Source: Arthrobacter sp. PAMC 25486
GTDB taxonomy: Bacteria; Actinomycetota; Actinomycetes; Actinomycetales; Micrococcaceae
Assembly (NCBI RefSeq): GCF_000785535.1
Contig: NZ_CP007595.1
Span: forward strand, 310,001-374,000
DNA length: 64,000 nt
Direction of reading: 5' to 3'
Positions within the stretch are counted from its first letter, which is position 1. The number at the start of each line of letters is the position of its first letter. Positions 29,640 through 39,167 of the stretch are shown here, in pieces. The position numbers were made by a program, and so were the translations under genes. The notes beneath the pieces were generated by a model. It was given only the letters and a program-made list of their open reading frames with translations. It was not told the origin of the DNA and searched no databases.

Positions 29640-32252
29640 TTAAGGGACTTGTTTTGCCGGGCGAGTTCCGTCCGACCGGGTCAGTGCCCTCGAGAGGTAC
29701 GGGGCGGTTCGGCTTCCGCTGACCGACGCCACGTGTTCGGGTGTGCCAGCGGCCATGATGCGGCCGCCGTCGGACCCGCCGGAAGGGCCCATGTCAATGA
29801 CCCAATCTGCGGCAGCAGCGACGTCCATGTCATGTTCGACCACCACCACCGTGTTTCCGGCTTCCACGAGGCGGTTGAGCTGGTGCAACAACAGGCGCAC
29901 GTCCGCGGGGTGAAGGCCGGTGGTTGGTTCGTCCAAAAGGTAAAGGGTGTGGCCGCGGCGGGCCCGCTGAAGTTCGGTCGCCAATTTGATGCGTTGGGCC
30001 TCCCCTCCGGACAGTTCGGTCGCGGGCTGGCCTAGACGCAGGTAGCCGAGCCCCACCTCACGCAGGGTTGCCAGGCTGCGCGCGGCTGCCGGAATCTCGG
30101 CCAGGAACCCTGCTGCCGCATCCACGCTCAGCGCCAGAACCTGGGCGATGTTGCGCCCGTGGTATTCCACCGCGAGGGTTTCGTCGTTGAATCGGGAGCC
30201 ATGGCAGACCGGGCAGGGACCGTAGCTGCCGGGCAGAAACAGCAGCTCAACTGCCACTGATCCTTCTCCCAGGCAGCTTTCACACCGTCCGCCGGCGACG
30301 TTGAAGGAGAACCGTCCTGCGCCGAATCCGCGGGCCCGGGCGCCGGCCGTTGCCGCGAATTCGCGGCGCACGGAGTCAAACAGCCCGGTATACGTTGCTA
30401 AATTGGACCGTGGTGTGCGGCCAATGGGACGCTGGTCGACTTGAACCAGCCGGTCCACGGGATCGATCCCGGCCATTTTGCTCACAACCGGACCGCCCGT
30501 CCTTTCCTGGGGCTCCACAGCTGTCACCTCGCCATCCGCCGGCAACGACGCCGGATCGGCCGTGTGCACTTGGGTCCCTGCCGCCTTGGCCAGCACCTGG
30601 AGCAGGGTTGACTTGCCGGACCCGGAAACTCCGGTGACCGCGGTCAGGATCCCCAGCGGCACGTCGGCAGCAACATTCGTCAGGTTGTGCAGGCTGATGC
30701 CTTCCATCCGCACCCAGCCTGGGGAAGCCCGACGGCGGCGGGCCGGGTCCCTGCCCCCGTCGGCAACGCCGGACGCGCCTGATGCGCCGGACGGGAATGT
30801 TGCGGACGGCGGCTTCGCCCCGAACAGGAAGGGACGGGTCACGGACTCCTCCACCTGCGCCAAGCCCGCCACCGGTCCGCTGTAAAGCACCCGCCCGCCG
30901 TTCTCGCCGGCCTGGGGGCCCACATCAACCAACCAGTCCGCGCGTCGCACCACGTCCATGTTGTGCTCGACGACAAACACGGAGTTGCCCGAAGACTTCA
31001 GCTGTTCCAACACCTCCAGCAGCGGTTCTGCGTCTGCGGGGTGCAGGCCGGCTGACGGCTCATCCAGCACATAAATGACCCCGAAAAGTCCCGACCGCAA
31101 TTGTGTGGCAATCCGCAGCCGCTGCATCTCACCGGGGGAGAGGGTGGGGGTGGCGCGGCCCAGGCTCAAATAGCCGAGTCCAAGATCCAGCAGCACCGAC
31201 ACCCGCTGGAGCAGGTCCTTGGCAATGGCTGCCGCGACAGCCTCGCTGGTTCCTTCAGCCTCGTGGTGGGCGGCGCCGAGGTCCCGCAGCACGGCCGCAA
31301 GGTCTGTCAGGGACAGCACATTCATCGCGGCAATGTTTCGTCCCCCGACAGTCACGGCCAAGGCGTCGGGTTTTAGTCCGCTGCCGCCACAGCTGGGGCA
31401 GGGCCCGGAATGCATGAAGGCCAGTGCGCGTTCCCGCATCGGCTGGCTCTTGGAATTGGCGAGGGTGTGCAGGACGTGGCTGCGCGCGCTCCAGAACCTG
31501 CCCTTGTAGGGTTTTTCCACGCGGTCCCGTTGCGGAGTGACATCCACGACCGGCTGTTCCTCGGTATAGAGGATCCAGTCCCGCTGCTCCCGGGGCAGCT
31601 GGTTCCAGGGCATGTCGACGTCGTAGCCAAGCTGGATGAGGATGTCCCGCAAATTTTTGCCCTGCCAGGCGCCCGGCCATGCCGCGACCGCGCCTTCCCG
31701 GATGGTGAGAAGCGGATCCGGCACGAGCAACTGTTCACTGACAGTGTGGGAGGTGCCCAGGCCGTGGCATTCCGGACAGGCCCCGGCGACCGTGTTGGGT
31801 GAGAAGGAATCCGAATACAGGATGCCCGCACCCTCCGGGTAGCGCCCGGCACGGGAGAAGAGCATGCGCAGGGAGTTTGACAACGTCGTCACGGTGCCCA
31901 CCGAGGAGCGGGTGCTCGGCATGCCACGGCGCTGCTGCAAGGCAACTGCAGGCGGCAGGCCTGTGATCGCTTCCACCCGGGGGTTGTTGCCCTGCTGGAT
32001 CAGCCTGCGGGCATACGGTGCGACCGACTCGAAATATCGGCGTTGGGCTTCGGCAAAGATGGTCCCGAAAGCCAGAGACGATTTCCCGCTGCCTGAGATG
32101 CCGGTAAAGGCGACAATCGCGTCACGGGGAACATCAACGTCGACATTCCTGAGGTTGTTTTCACGGGCACCGCGAACCCGGACATAACCGTCGGACGGTT
32201 CACCGAAGACGGGAAACTGGGGCATGTCGGTGTCAGGAGTCAGCACTTTCAC
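29640..32252 (-). CDS. UvrA-like ABC ATPase (class II UvrA)
   Basis: This 870-residue protein has two ABC modules. Walker A motifs are [10 protein letters not shown] (near residue 54) and [10 protein letters not shown]. Zinc-finger cysteines are [25 protein letters not shown] and CPVCHGS. The signature motifs are LSPGEMQRL and LSGGEAQRI, and the Walker B regions are [12 protein letters not shown] and [12 protein letters not shown]. It is about 90 residues shorter than housekeeping UvrA. No uvrB is near, and the first signature is degenerate (P for G). This fits the class II group linked to drug resistance or specialised repair rather than core excision repair. ATG 32225 ([10 protein letters not shown]) is an alternative start. 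Confidence 0.88.
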   Translation of the reverse strand: MKVLTPDTDMPQFPVFGEPSDGYVRVRGARENNLRNVDVDVPRDAIVAFTGISGSGKSSLAFGTIFAEAQRRYFESVAPYARRLIQQGNNPRVEAITGLPPAVALQQRRGMPSTRSSVGTVTTLSNSLRMLFSRAGRYPEGAGILYSDSFSPNTVAGACPECHGLGTSHTVSEQLLVPDPLLTIREGAVAAWPGAWQGKNLRDILIQLGYDVDMPWNQLPREQRDWILYTEEQPVVDVTPQRDRVEKPYKGRFWSARSHVLHTLANSKSQPMRERALAFMHSGPCPSCGGSGLKPDALAVTVGGRNIAAMNVLSLTDLAAVLRDLGAAHHEAEGTSEAVAAAIAKDLLQRVSVLLDLGLGYLSLGRATPTLSPGEMQRLRIATQLRSGLFGVIYVLDEPSAGLHPADAEPLLEVLEQLKSSGNSVFVVEHNMDVVRRADWLVDVGPQAGENGGRVLYSGPVAGLAQVEESVTRPFLFGAKPPSATFPSGASGASGVADGGRDPARRRRASPGWVRMEGISLHNLTNVAADVPLGILTAVTGVSGSGKSTLLQVLAKAAGTQVHTADPASLPADGEVTAVEPQERTGGPVVSKMAGIDPVDRLVQVDQRPIGRTPRSNLATYTGLFDSVRREFAATAGARARGFGAGRFSFNVAGGRCESCLGEGSVAVELLFLPGSYGPCPVCHGSRFNDETLAVEYHGRNIAQVLALSVDAAAGFLAEIPAAARSLATLREVGLGYLRLGQPATELSGGEAQRIKLATELQRARRGHTLYLLDEPTTGLHPADVRLLLHQLNRLVEAGNTVVVVEHDMDVAAAADWVIDMGPSGGSDGGRIMAAGTPEHVASVSGSRTAPYLSRALTRSDGTRPAKQVP

Positions 32253-32380
32253 GACACTAGGCTATTAAGGAGCTGCAGGGAAGTTTCCCACAATGGCCCA
32301 TGATCGGCAGCCCGTGACTTTCCAAGCGTGGCCTTGAGCAGGCGACGGTTGCGGGCCGGCCCGCGGCTGCATTCACCGAC

Positions 32381-34162
32381 TTAAATCGATTGGCGGTAGC
32401 CGAAGAACTCGTGATCGTTGTTGTAGCCGCCCAGTCCTCCGCCGACGTCGTCGAAGTCCTCAACAAACTCGATGCCCTTGATCCACTTGACGAGTTTGAA
32501 TCCGAGCTGGGTCTCGTTGCGGAGCCGAAGCGGTGCGCCGTGGCCGAACGAGAGCGTTTCGTCGTTCATGTCGTACGCCAGCATGGTCAGCTTGTAGCTC
32601 ATCTGCTCAATGGGCTGGGCGTCGTAGTAGATTCCTCCGTCCGGGCCAGCGGCGAAGGAGTAGAAGATCACCCATTTGGCCTCCGGCCTGGGCTTGGCGA
32701 TGTCGAGGATCGTCTGCATGGAGACGCCACCCCATTTTGCGACACCCGACCAGCCCTGGATGCAGAAGTGCTGGGTGATCTGCTCATGGTGGGGGAGCGC
32801 CCGCAGTTGTTCCATGTCCAGCTCCACCGGATTTTCCACCTGGCCGTTGATGCGCAGTTTGTAAGCGTCGAAGTTGCCGGTTTCAAGCTGCTTGTATTCC
32901 TCGGTTTCAGGGTATTTTCCGTTATGCCAGAAGTACGGGGAAATATCCTTCTCCGTGTACTGGCCGGGCTTGGAATCAATGTGCTCGAAAAGGCGCTGGG
33001 CCGGGCCGATCAGGGCGAAGCCAACCTTCTGGACAACACGCGGATGCCTGTAGGTGAAGGGAGTGGCCGCCACCCAGCCGACGATCACGACGACCATGGA
33101 GGCTGCGAAAATCCAGAAACCCGTCCACGACTCGGCGTCTTGGGCTGCGTACATGTGGTTGAGATTGCGCAGGGCCCCTGTGGTCAGCACGAGTGTCACA
33201 TGGATGACGATGAACAGGACGAACCAGCAGAGCACCATGAAGTGCAATGAGCGGGCGACCTGGATGCTGAAGACGGTGCTGATGGCACGGAACCGGGTGG
33301 AAAGTGCTGGAGACATCCCCAACCCTGTGATGAGGGCTGCGGGGGCGGCGATGAACACGGTGATGAAATACGCCAGTAGCTGCAAGCCATTGTAGTTGAC
33401 CCAGCCGGTTTCCAGTGGCCAGTCCAGGGACAGGTACTGGATGGCAACCGAGAGGGAGTTGGGGAAGACGTCCCAGCTCAACGGCACCAGCCGCATCCAT
33501 TGGCCGGTGGAGAAGATCAGGATGTAAAAGATGATGCCGTTGAGCAGCCACAGCGTGTCGATGCCCAGGTGCCACCACCGGGCCAGGCCGATGGAGTGGC
33601 GGCGGCCGGGCAGGCCCACGCCGTTGGGCAGTGTGATGGAATCCTGCTTCGCGGTGTACAGCGGGTCCGTGGGGACCGGCTTTTGGATGCGGAACCACTC
33701 CTTGCCAGGCGTTGAGTGTCTGGTCCAGTACAGGCGGGGGTGGTCGGAGAGGATGGTCAGCCCTGAGCGGATGATGAAGATCATCAGGAACAGGTTCAGG
33801 AAGTGCTGCCAGCCCAGCCATGCGGGGAATCCGACGGGTGCGTTGTCAGGCTGCTCCGAGGTGCCAGGGTAGCGGAGCATGAAGTCCTGCACGGCAGGCA
33901 GTTCGCGGATGCCCTTGGCGACGGCAATGCCCACAATCAGCAGCAGCAGTCCGATGGGTATGAGCCAGAGCAGGTTGAACCACTTGCCCTGCCCGATCCT
34001 GACCCTCGGGGAAACACCGTACTGCGCGGGAACACCTCCGGCCCAGTCCTCGTCCACCACGGTGTACCGCGTGCTGTCGAGCTCATCCCGAAAACTCGCC
34101 CTGCGCCCGCCCGCGCCACTGTCCGCTGCGGGTTCGTGCTGGCCGTTCGGTGAAGCGTCCAT
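32381..34162 (-). CDS. Molybdopterin oxidoreductase with fused cytochrome-b-type membrane domain
   Basis: This is a 593-residue membrane enzyme. Residues 60-390 hold about six membrane helices with paired His (LGWQHFLNLFLM, ARWWHLGIDTLW, RSLHFMVLCWF) resembling a cytochrome b561/formate-dehydrogenase-gamma type heme domain. The C-terminal part is a sulfite-oxidase-type molybdopterin domain: GQVENPVELDMEQL, the Mo-ligand Cys in HFCIQGWSGVAKW, and NETQLGFKLVKWIKGIEF. No signal peptide is seen. Substrate is unknown; electrons probably pass between the Mo centre and the quinone pool. The 5' end abuts the copied sdhB terminus, which therefore supplies its upstream region. Confidence 0.88.
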   Translation of the reverse strand: MDASPNGQHEPAADSGAGGRRASFRDELDSTRYTVVDEDWAGGVPAQYGVSPRVRIGQGKWFNLLWLIPIGLLLLIVGIAVAKGIRELPAVQDFMLRYPGTSEQPDNAPVGFPAWLGWQHFLNLFLMIFIIRSGLTILSDHPRLYWTRHSTPGKEWFRIQKPVPTDPLYTAKQDSITLPNGVGLPGRRHSIGLARWWHLGIDTLWLLNGIIFYILIFSTGQWMRLVPLSWDVFPNSLSVAIQYLSLDWPLETGWVNYNGLQLLAYFITVFIAAPAALITGLGMSPALSTRFRAISTVFSIQVARSLHFMVLCWFVLFIVIHVTLVLTTGALRNLNHMYAAQDAESWTGFWIFAASMVVVIVGWVAATPFTYRHPRVVQKVGFALIGPAQRLFEHIDSKPGQYTEKDISPYFWHNGKYPETEEYKQLETGNFDAYKLRINGQVENPVELDMEQLRALPHHEQITQHFCIQGWSGVAKWGGVSMQTILDIAKPRPEAKWVIFYSFAAGPDGGIYYDAQPIEQMSYKLTMLAYDMNDETLSFGHGAPLRLRNETQLGFKLVKWIKGIEFVEDFDDVGGGLGGYNNDHEFFGYRQSI

Positions 34163-34165
34163 GCT

Positions 34166-34287
34166 CCTGAGCGTATCCCGTCTTGGACATTAAAAGGCCG
34201 GAATCCAGGAAGCAATTCAGAGTCCCGGGTCGCCCAGTGCGGAAAGCACATCGGCATTCAACCGCGAGATCATGTCCAATGGAATGC
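34166..34287. repeat. Direct repeat, displaced copy of the sdhB 3' end
   Basis: These 122 bases match 42164-42285 without gaps and with 8 mismatches (about 93%). On the minus strand they hold the last codons of sdhB ([22 protein letters not shown], then TGA) and about 50 bases after the stop. The differences inside the codons are synonymous (for example ATC/ATT, CTG/TTG, GAC/GAT). Upstream of the matched codons similarity to sdhB stops at once. Confidence 0.9.
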
Positions 34288-34294
34288 GGACCGC

Positions 34295-34501
34295 TCATCC
34301 CGTGGCCAGGGCGTTGATCGCCTCGCCACGGAACATACTGCACCACGTAAACGCCCCGCTCACATCTTGAGAATGGGTGAAGTACGGCACCACTGCGCAG
34401 AAGCCGACAGCCACACACCACAGTGTGATCGTCATCGACAACGGGTGGGCGACGATCGCCAAGCAGAACCTGATAGGCATAAGGAATCTGCGCACCGACA
34501 A
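34295..34501 (-). CDS. Short hydrophobic ORF, doubtful
   Basis: This 68-residue frame (MSVRRFLMPIRFCLAIVAHP ... EAINALATG) has one or two hydrophobic stretches, four Cys and a GC-rich third codon position. No RBS is evident and no family is recognised. It ends next to the displaced sdhB terminus, at the edge of the putative inserted block. It may be a fragment of a gene cut by that event. Confidence 0.28.
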   Translation of the reverse strand: MSVRRFLMPIRFCLAIVAHPLSMTITLWCVAVGFCAVVPYFTHSQDVSGAFTWCSMFRGEAINALATG

Positions 34502-34828
34502 CCAGGCTCGCCCATACTATTTCATCGGTTCCCCTCCCCGCGCATGGGGCGGGGCAGGACGCACAGTCTCGGGTTCACAGCCCCGGACCTTGAAGGTGCG
34601 AGCTGCCGGCCAGTCCGGCCGTGACCTGTGGGCCCCCGCTGGCGGCCGGTGCTTTGTTGTTGGAGATCATCATCATCTGCCGGGATAGCGCTGCGTTGGG
34701 TGGGATACCCGGGTCAGGGACATAAGGGTCAGCTTCCGCCCATCATGACCTAACGAACCTAGATTTCCTCTCCGCTACAGGCACTGTGCTCCCTGTGTCG
34801 GGACCCGACGATAGGCATGCCGAGTAAG
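34502..34828. other. 327-base gap downstream of transketolase
   Basis: No gene, tRNA or strong terminator is seen. A GGGACATAAGGGTC stretch near 34716 is only loosely like the palindromes in front of the stress genes. Confidence 0.4.
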
Positions 34829-36727
34829 TCAGGGATTTCCTTGGAGCAGTTCCCGGGCGGCGGCCGTGATGTGGCGGGCGGAGATGCCTGCGGCGTCGAG
34901 GAGTTCGGCCGGGGTGCCGGAGGTGGGGAGCCCTTTGACGGCAAGGTGCTTGATGTGCAGCTCCGGCGTGTCCGGGCTGGCGAGTGCTTCGAGTACGGCG
35001 GCGCCGATGCCACCTTGGGGGTAGTGGTCTTCGGCGATGACGATCCGACCGCCGGTGTCCAGACAGGTCCGGCGCAGGGTGTGCGCGTCGAGGGGTTTGA
35101 TGGAGTAGAGGTCGATGACGCGGGCGTTGATGCCGGCCTCGGCGAGTTGCCGGGCGGCGGTAAGGCATTCGTGCACGGTCACCCCTGCTCCGATGAGTGC
35201 CACGCCGTCGTCGGGCCCGGCGTGATGGACTTTGCACCCGCCGATGGGGAACTGTTCATCGGGTCCGTAGAGCACCGGATACGCTCCGCGGGTCGCGCGT
35301 AGATAGGAGATCCCGGAGGTGTCGGACATGGTGCGGATGAGTTGGGCGGTGGAGGGCGCATCGGCGGCGTACAACACCGTGGAGGTGTGCACGGCCCGCA
35401 TGGCGGCGATATCCTCGAGTGCCATTTGGGAGGGGCCGTCCTGGCCGATTTCAACGCCGGCGTGGGTGCCGACGAGCCTGATGCTGACCTCGGACACTCC
35501 TGCCATGCGGATGAAGTCGAAGGGGCGGGAGATCAGGAACGCGGCGAAGCTGGACGCGAAGGCGACATAGCCTCGGACCGAGATCCCGATGGTGGAGGCG
35601 ATGAGTTGCTGTTCGGAGATGAACATTTCAAAGAAGCGCTCCGGTGCGGCGTCCTTGAATTCGCCGGCGTGGGTCGAGTTTCCAACTTCACCGTCAAGGA
35701 CCACGACGTCGGGCCGGGCGGCCAGGGCGGTGATGGCGGCGCCGAAGGCTGCCCGGGTGGCGACCTTCTCCCCAATCTCCCAACGGGGCAGTGTGATGTC
35801 GGCGTGGGGGTTGGGGCTGATTGCAGGGGTCCCGGGGTCTGGGAGGGGGCTGGTGGTCTGCAGGCCGGTGGGTCCGCCGAGGGCGGCTATGGCAAGTTCG
35901 GCGATGTCCGCTGGAATGGCCTTGCCGTGCCAGCCGTTTTTGTTCTCGACCTCGGGCACACCTTTGCCCTTGATGGTTTTGGCCAGAATGACCGTGGGCT
36001 GCTCAGGGTTGGAGCGCGCCCGGGTGAGGGCGTCGTCGATGGCGGTGAGGTCGTGTCCGTCGATGATGATGGCGTGGGCGCCGAAGGCCTTCACCCGTTG
36101 GGCGTATCTGTTCATGTCCCATTCGAATTCGGTGGGTCCGTCCTGTCCCAGTCGGTTGACGTCGATGATGGCGGTGAGGTTGCCCAACTTGTAGTAAGCG
36201 GCCTTGTCCAGGGCCTCCCACATAGAACCCTCGGCCATTTCGCTGTCCCCGCACAGCACCCAAGTGTGGAAGGGAAGTTTGTCGAGATATTTGCCGGCCA
36301 GGGCCACTCCGACTGCATCCGGCAGTCCCTGTCCCAGTGATCCGGTGGCCACGTCCACCCAGGGAAGGATTGGTGTGGGGTGGCCTTGGAGCCGGCTGCC
36401 AAACTGTCGGTAGGTGTTGACCAGTTCGTCCTCCCCGATCACCCCGACGGCCCGGTACATGGAGTACAGCAGTGGGGACGCATGTCCCTTGGAGAATATG
36501 AGGTGGTCATTGGTGGCCAGTGACGGCTGGTCCCAGTCGTAGCGCAGGTGCCGGGACAGGAGGACGGACATGAGGTCCGCTGCGGACAGCGACGAGGTGG
36601 GGTGGCCGGATCCGGCCCGGGTGCTGCACCGGATGGAGTCAACGCGCAGCTGGGCGGCCAGTGCGCCCAGTGCCGCGTACTGATCGGGGCTATTTGGTTC
36701 CGTGGTATTGGACTGATTGGGGTTCAT
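34829..36727 (-). CDS. tkt: Transketolase
   Basis: I start at ATG 36727, with AAAGG 9 bases upstream, giving 632 residues; an in-frame ATG at 36733 sits too close to that site. Motifs: GHPTSSLSAADLMSVLLSRH, SKGHASPLLYSMYRAVG, the TPP pocket GDSEMAEGSMWEALDK with IIDVNRLGQDGP, and in the second half VVLDGEVGNSTHAGEF, ISEQQLIASTIGISVRGYVA and THAGVEIGQDGPSQMALEDI. This is a single-chain enzyme of the pentose phosphate pathway. It would feed or drain xylulose-5-P and fructose-6-P, the substrates of the phosphoketolase at 51 kb. It lies inside the block flanked by the sdhB repeats. Confidence 0.93.
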   Translation of the reverse strand: MNPNQSNTTEPNSPDQYAALGALAAQLRVDSIRCSTRAGSGHPTSSLSAADLMSVLLSRHLRYDWDQPSLATNDHLIFSKGHASPLLYSMYRAVGVIGEDELVNTYRQFGSRLQGHPTPILPWVDVATGSLGQGLPDAVGVALAGKYLDKLPFHTWVLCGDSEMAEGSMWEALDKAAYYKLGNLTAIIDVNRLGQDGPTEFEWDMNRYAQRVKAFGAHAIIIDGHDLTAIDDALTRARSNPEQPTVILAKTIKGKGVPEVENKNGWHGKAIPADIAELAIAALGGPTGLQTTSPLPDPGTPAISPNPHADITLPRWEIGEKVATRAAFGAAITALAARPDVVVLDGEVGNSTHAGEFKDAAPERFFEMFISEQQLIASTIGISVRGYVAFASSFAAFLISRPFDFIRMAGVSEVSIRLVGTHAGVEIGQDGPSQMALEDIAAMRAVHTSTVLYAADAPSTAQLIRTMSDTSGISYLRATRGAYPVLYGPDEQFPIGGCKVHHAGPDDGVALIGAGVTVHECLTAARQLAEAGINARVIDLYSIKPLDAHTLRRTCLDTGGRIVIAEDHYPQGGIGAAVLEALASPDTPELHIKHLAVKGLPTSGTPAELLDAAGISARHITAAARELLQGNP

Positions 36728-37892
36728 GTTCATACCTTTCGCGTACTGGAGGAGTTTTCGTTCTGTCGAGGAGTGACATCCCTGTCCGCATCGTGCCAAG
36801 TGGGCCGAGGGTGTGTGTGTATCGCCCGCGGTGGTTCACGAATGGTGGCGGGATAGGCCGGCGAACCGGCACTGGGGGACCGTTGGGCGGTCACAATGCC
36901 GGTGCAAGCCGGACCGGTGGTGAAAAAGTCACACTCATGGCGGCAAAGGACTCGCAGCCCCCTGTGTGACTGATCCGCGTGGGACACGCGGCTGGCGTGC
37001 GTGTGGCAGCGTCAGATCGGCCGCGGCGTGGACGCCGACGCGGTGGAGTTCTCTGGTGTCGGGTAGATTAGGAACCCAACGCCAGCTGACCGCTTGCGGC
37101 GGCGCGTCAGACCCGGTGGCCCAGATCCCGCCCAAGCGATCGCCAAGCCAGGGACTGCGCCGTTGCGGTGTCCGGTGTTGCGTTTGCCCGTCGCCAGCGG
37201 TAACTTGGCGGCACCGGTCAACCGGGTTGGTTCCGGTCGCGACAAGGAAGCGCCGACGCCAATGGCGGGTAAGCCAGCGACGTTTCCCGGCTCTTCGCCA
37301 ATCGGGACGACCCTCAACAGGGTAGGCAGCCATCGACTCCTCGATCACCAAGTGTAAAAACTGTGGCCAGCTTCTGTGCCGCCAGTTTACCCCCAAGGGA
37401 AGGCAACCGGCATGGCCTATCCGGTTGGCTCGTTGTTCCCCACGGCCAGGCCCTATGCCTTAGCCCTTGACGATGCCAGAACAAAGCAGTGAGATAAATG
37501 TACGACCCTGGATGCGAAGGTCGTTCCCTCCTCGGCGTCCGCAGATGGTCCGTCGGGAGCATCGCAAAGGCCACGCGGAGGAACACCCGCCCCTGAAAGG
37601 GACAGGCGATGAATAATGACCTGATGCCCATTGCATCCGCAACACCTGGCACCATTCCGGCCGCACTTGCACAGCACAGCTCCGAGGCAACATCCTGTGT
37701 CTTACAGACGAGCTCGGGAAGCTCTCTATGGCCGAAGAGGCCGGGCCGGTGAAACGCCCTGGAAACACCTGGCGAAACCACAATCTTTTGCGGAGGTTTC
37801 TAAATGAGACACCGCCGTCAGCTTCCCGGAGGCCTCGCTATGAGGCGACAAACTGTCCGCGTACTTCAGGGAAAGCAGTGCGATTCCACAGC
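36728..37892. other. 1.16-kb region without a supported gene
   Basis: The region lies between transketolase and the E2 gene, both on the minus strand. Frames of 70-155 codons exist but are Arg/Pro-rich shadows without RBS or motifs. A 47-codon + frame at 37609 has a decent RBS (AAAGGGA) but an unconvincing product. GGGACCGTTGGGCG at 36876-36889, about 150 bases upstream of the transketolase start, resembles the palindromes at 48.7 and 53.7 kb. A small perfect hairpin, CCGCGT/ACGCGG, lies near 36977-36992. Confidence 0.4.
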
Positions 37893-39158
37893 TCAGATGA
37901 CAATCCGCAGCGGATCCTCCAGCCGTCGCTTCAGGTCGCTGAGGAACGCCGCGGCGGTGGCCCCGTCAAGTACCCTGTGGTCGGAGGTCATGGTGATCTT
38001 CAGGATGCGCCGGCTGCGCAGCTCCCCGTCCTCGACGAACGGCTCCTCGGTGGCCGCCCCCACAGCGAGGATGGCGGCCTCGGGCGGGTTGATGACCGCC
38101 GTGAAGTTATCGATGCCAAACATTCCCAGATTACTGATGGTGAAGGTTCCGCCGCTGAATTCCTGCAGGGTCAGTGTCCCGGCGCGGGCCTTTTCCGCCA
38201 GGGACCGGGTTTCAGCGGCAATCTGGTCCAGGCTCTTGGCATCGGCGCCGGTGACCACGGGGACAATCAGGCCTTCGTTCAAGGCCACCGCCACACCGAT
38301 GTTGATCCGCCGGTGCGCCAGGATCCTGTCTCCGGCCCACGATGAGTTCACCTGCGGGTGTGACCTGAGTGTGACGGCGCACGCCCGTACCACCAAGTCT
38401 GTGACGCTGACCTTGATACCTTGGTCCGCGAACCGTTCGTTGACTTCGCTCCGGAATTGGAACATTGCGTCGACGCCAACTACAACGGTCAGGTAGAAGT
38501 GCGGTGCGGCCGCGCTTTCTGTGAGCCGGCGCGCGGTCACCCTGCGCACCTGGGTCAGCGGGACCTCCACCGAATCTGGGACGGACGACGGCGGCCTGAC
38601 CGGCTGTGTGCCCTGGTCTGTCGGCTGCGCTTGCCCTGCAAGGCGTGACCGGTCCACTTCCGCCGCGGCTATGGCCGCTGACACATCCGCGCGCACAATC
38701 CGCCCACCCGGGCCGGTGCCGGTGATCGTTGCCGGGTCTAGTCCATGCCGGGCAGCCTCTCGCCGAGCCAGGGGGGAGCTCAGCAGCCGCCGCGAGCCGG
38801 CACCCGGCTGGACGCCGGTCGTCGCAGGGACGGGTTTCGAAGCGGCCGGGGAGGTGACCTCCTGAGCCGAAGGGATGATGCTGTCCGGTGCGGGAGCCGC
38901 GGGTTCCGGGCGGGCGGTGCTGTGGCCGTCGCCGATCACCGCCAGGGGCTGGCCGATCGCCACCGTGGTGCCCTCCTGGACCAGCAGCTTTTCCAAGATG
39001 CCGTCGTCGAAGCTTTCCAACTCCATCGTGGCCTTGTCGGTGTCGATCTCGCCGAGCACGTCCCCTTGCCGGACCGCGTCCCCTTCCTTCTTGAGCCAAC
39101 GGCTGAGCACGCCCTCCTCCATCGTGTCGGAAAGCCTGGGCATGACTACTTCGGGCAT
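37893..39158 (-). CDS. pdhC: Dihydrolipoamide acyltransferase (E2) of a 2-oxoacid dehydrogenase
   Basis: This 421-residue core subunit carries one N-terminal lipoyl domain with the modified Lys42 in EIDTDKATMELES. It then has a Pro/Ala linker, an E3/E1-binding domain (SSPLARREAARHGLDPATIT, GPGGRIVRADV) and the catalytic acyltransferase domain ending DHRVLDGATAAAFLSDLKR with the active-site His-Asp pair. AGGAAG precedes ATG 39158. It starts 9 bases after the E1-beta stop. No lipoamide dehydrogenase (E3) gene is present, so E3 must come from elsewhere. Pyruvate is the likely substrate, but branched-chain oxoacids or acetoin cannot be excluded. Confidence 0.9.
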   Translation of the reverse strand: MPEVVMPRLSDTMEEGVLSRWLKKEGDAVRQGDVLGEIDTDKATMELESFDDGILEKLLVQEGTTVAIGQPLAVIGDGHSTARPEPAAPAPDSIIPSAQEVTSPAASKPVPATTGVQPGAGSRRLLSSPLARREAARHGLDPATITGTGPGGRIVRADVSAAIAAAEVDRSRLAGQAQPTDQGTQPVRPPSSVPDSVEVPLTQVRRVTARRLTESAAAPHFYLTVVVGVDAMFQFRSEVNERFADQGIKVSVTDLVVRACAVTLRSHPQVNSSWAGDRILAHRRINIGVAVALNEGLIVPVVTGADAKSLDQIAAETRSLAEKARAGTLTLQEFSGGTFTISNLGMFGIDNFTAVINPPEAAILAVGAATEEPFVEDGELRSRRILKITMTSDHRVLDGATAAAFLSDLKRRLEDPLRIVI

Positions 39159-39167
39159 GGAATCTTC

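Noticed and set aside
37609..37752. 47-codon + strand ORF with a good RBS (MNNDLMPIASATPGTIPAAL)
   Set aside because: The RBS fits, but there is no recognisable motif, no neighbour logic and no codon-bias argument. It is more likely chance in a gene-free interval.
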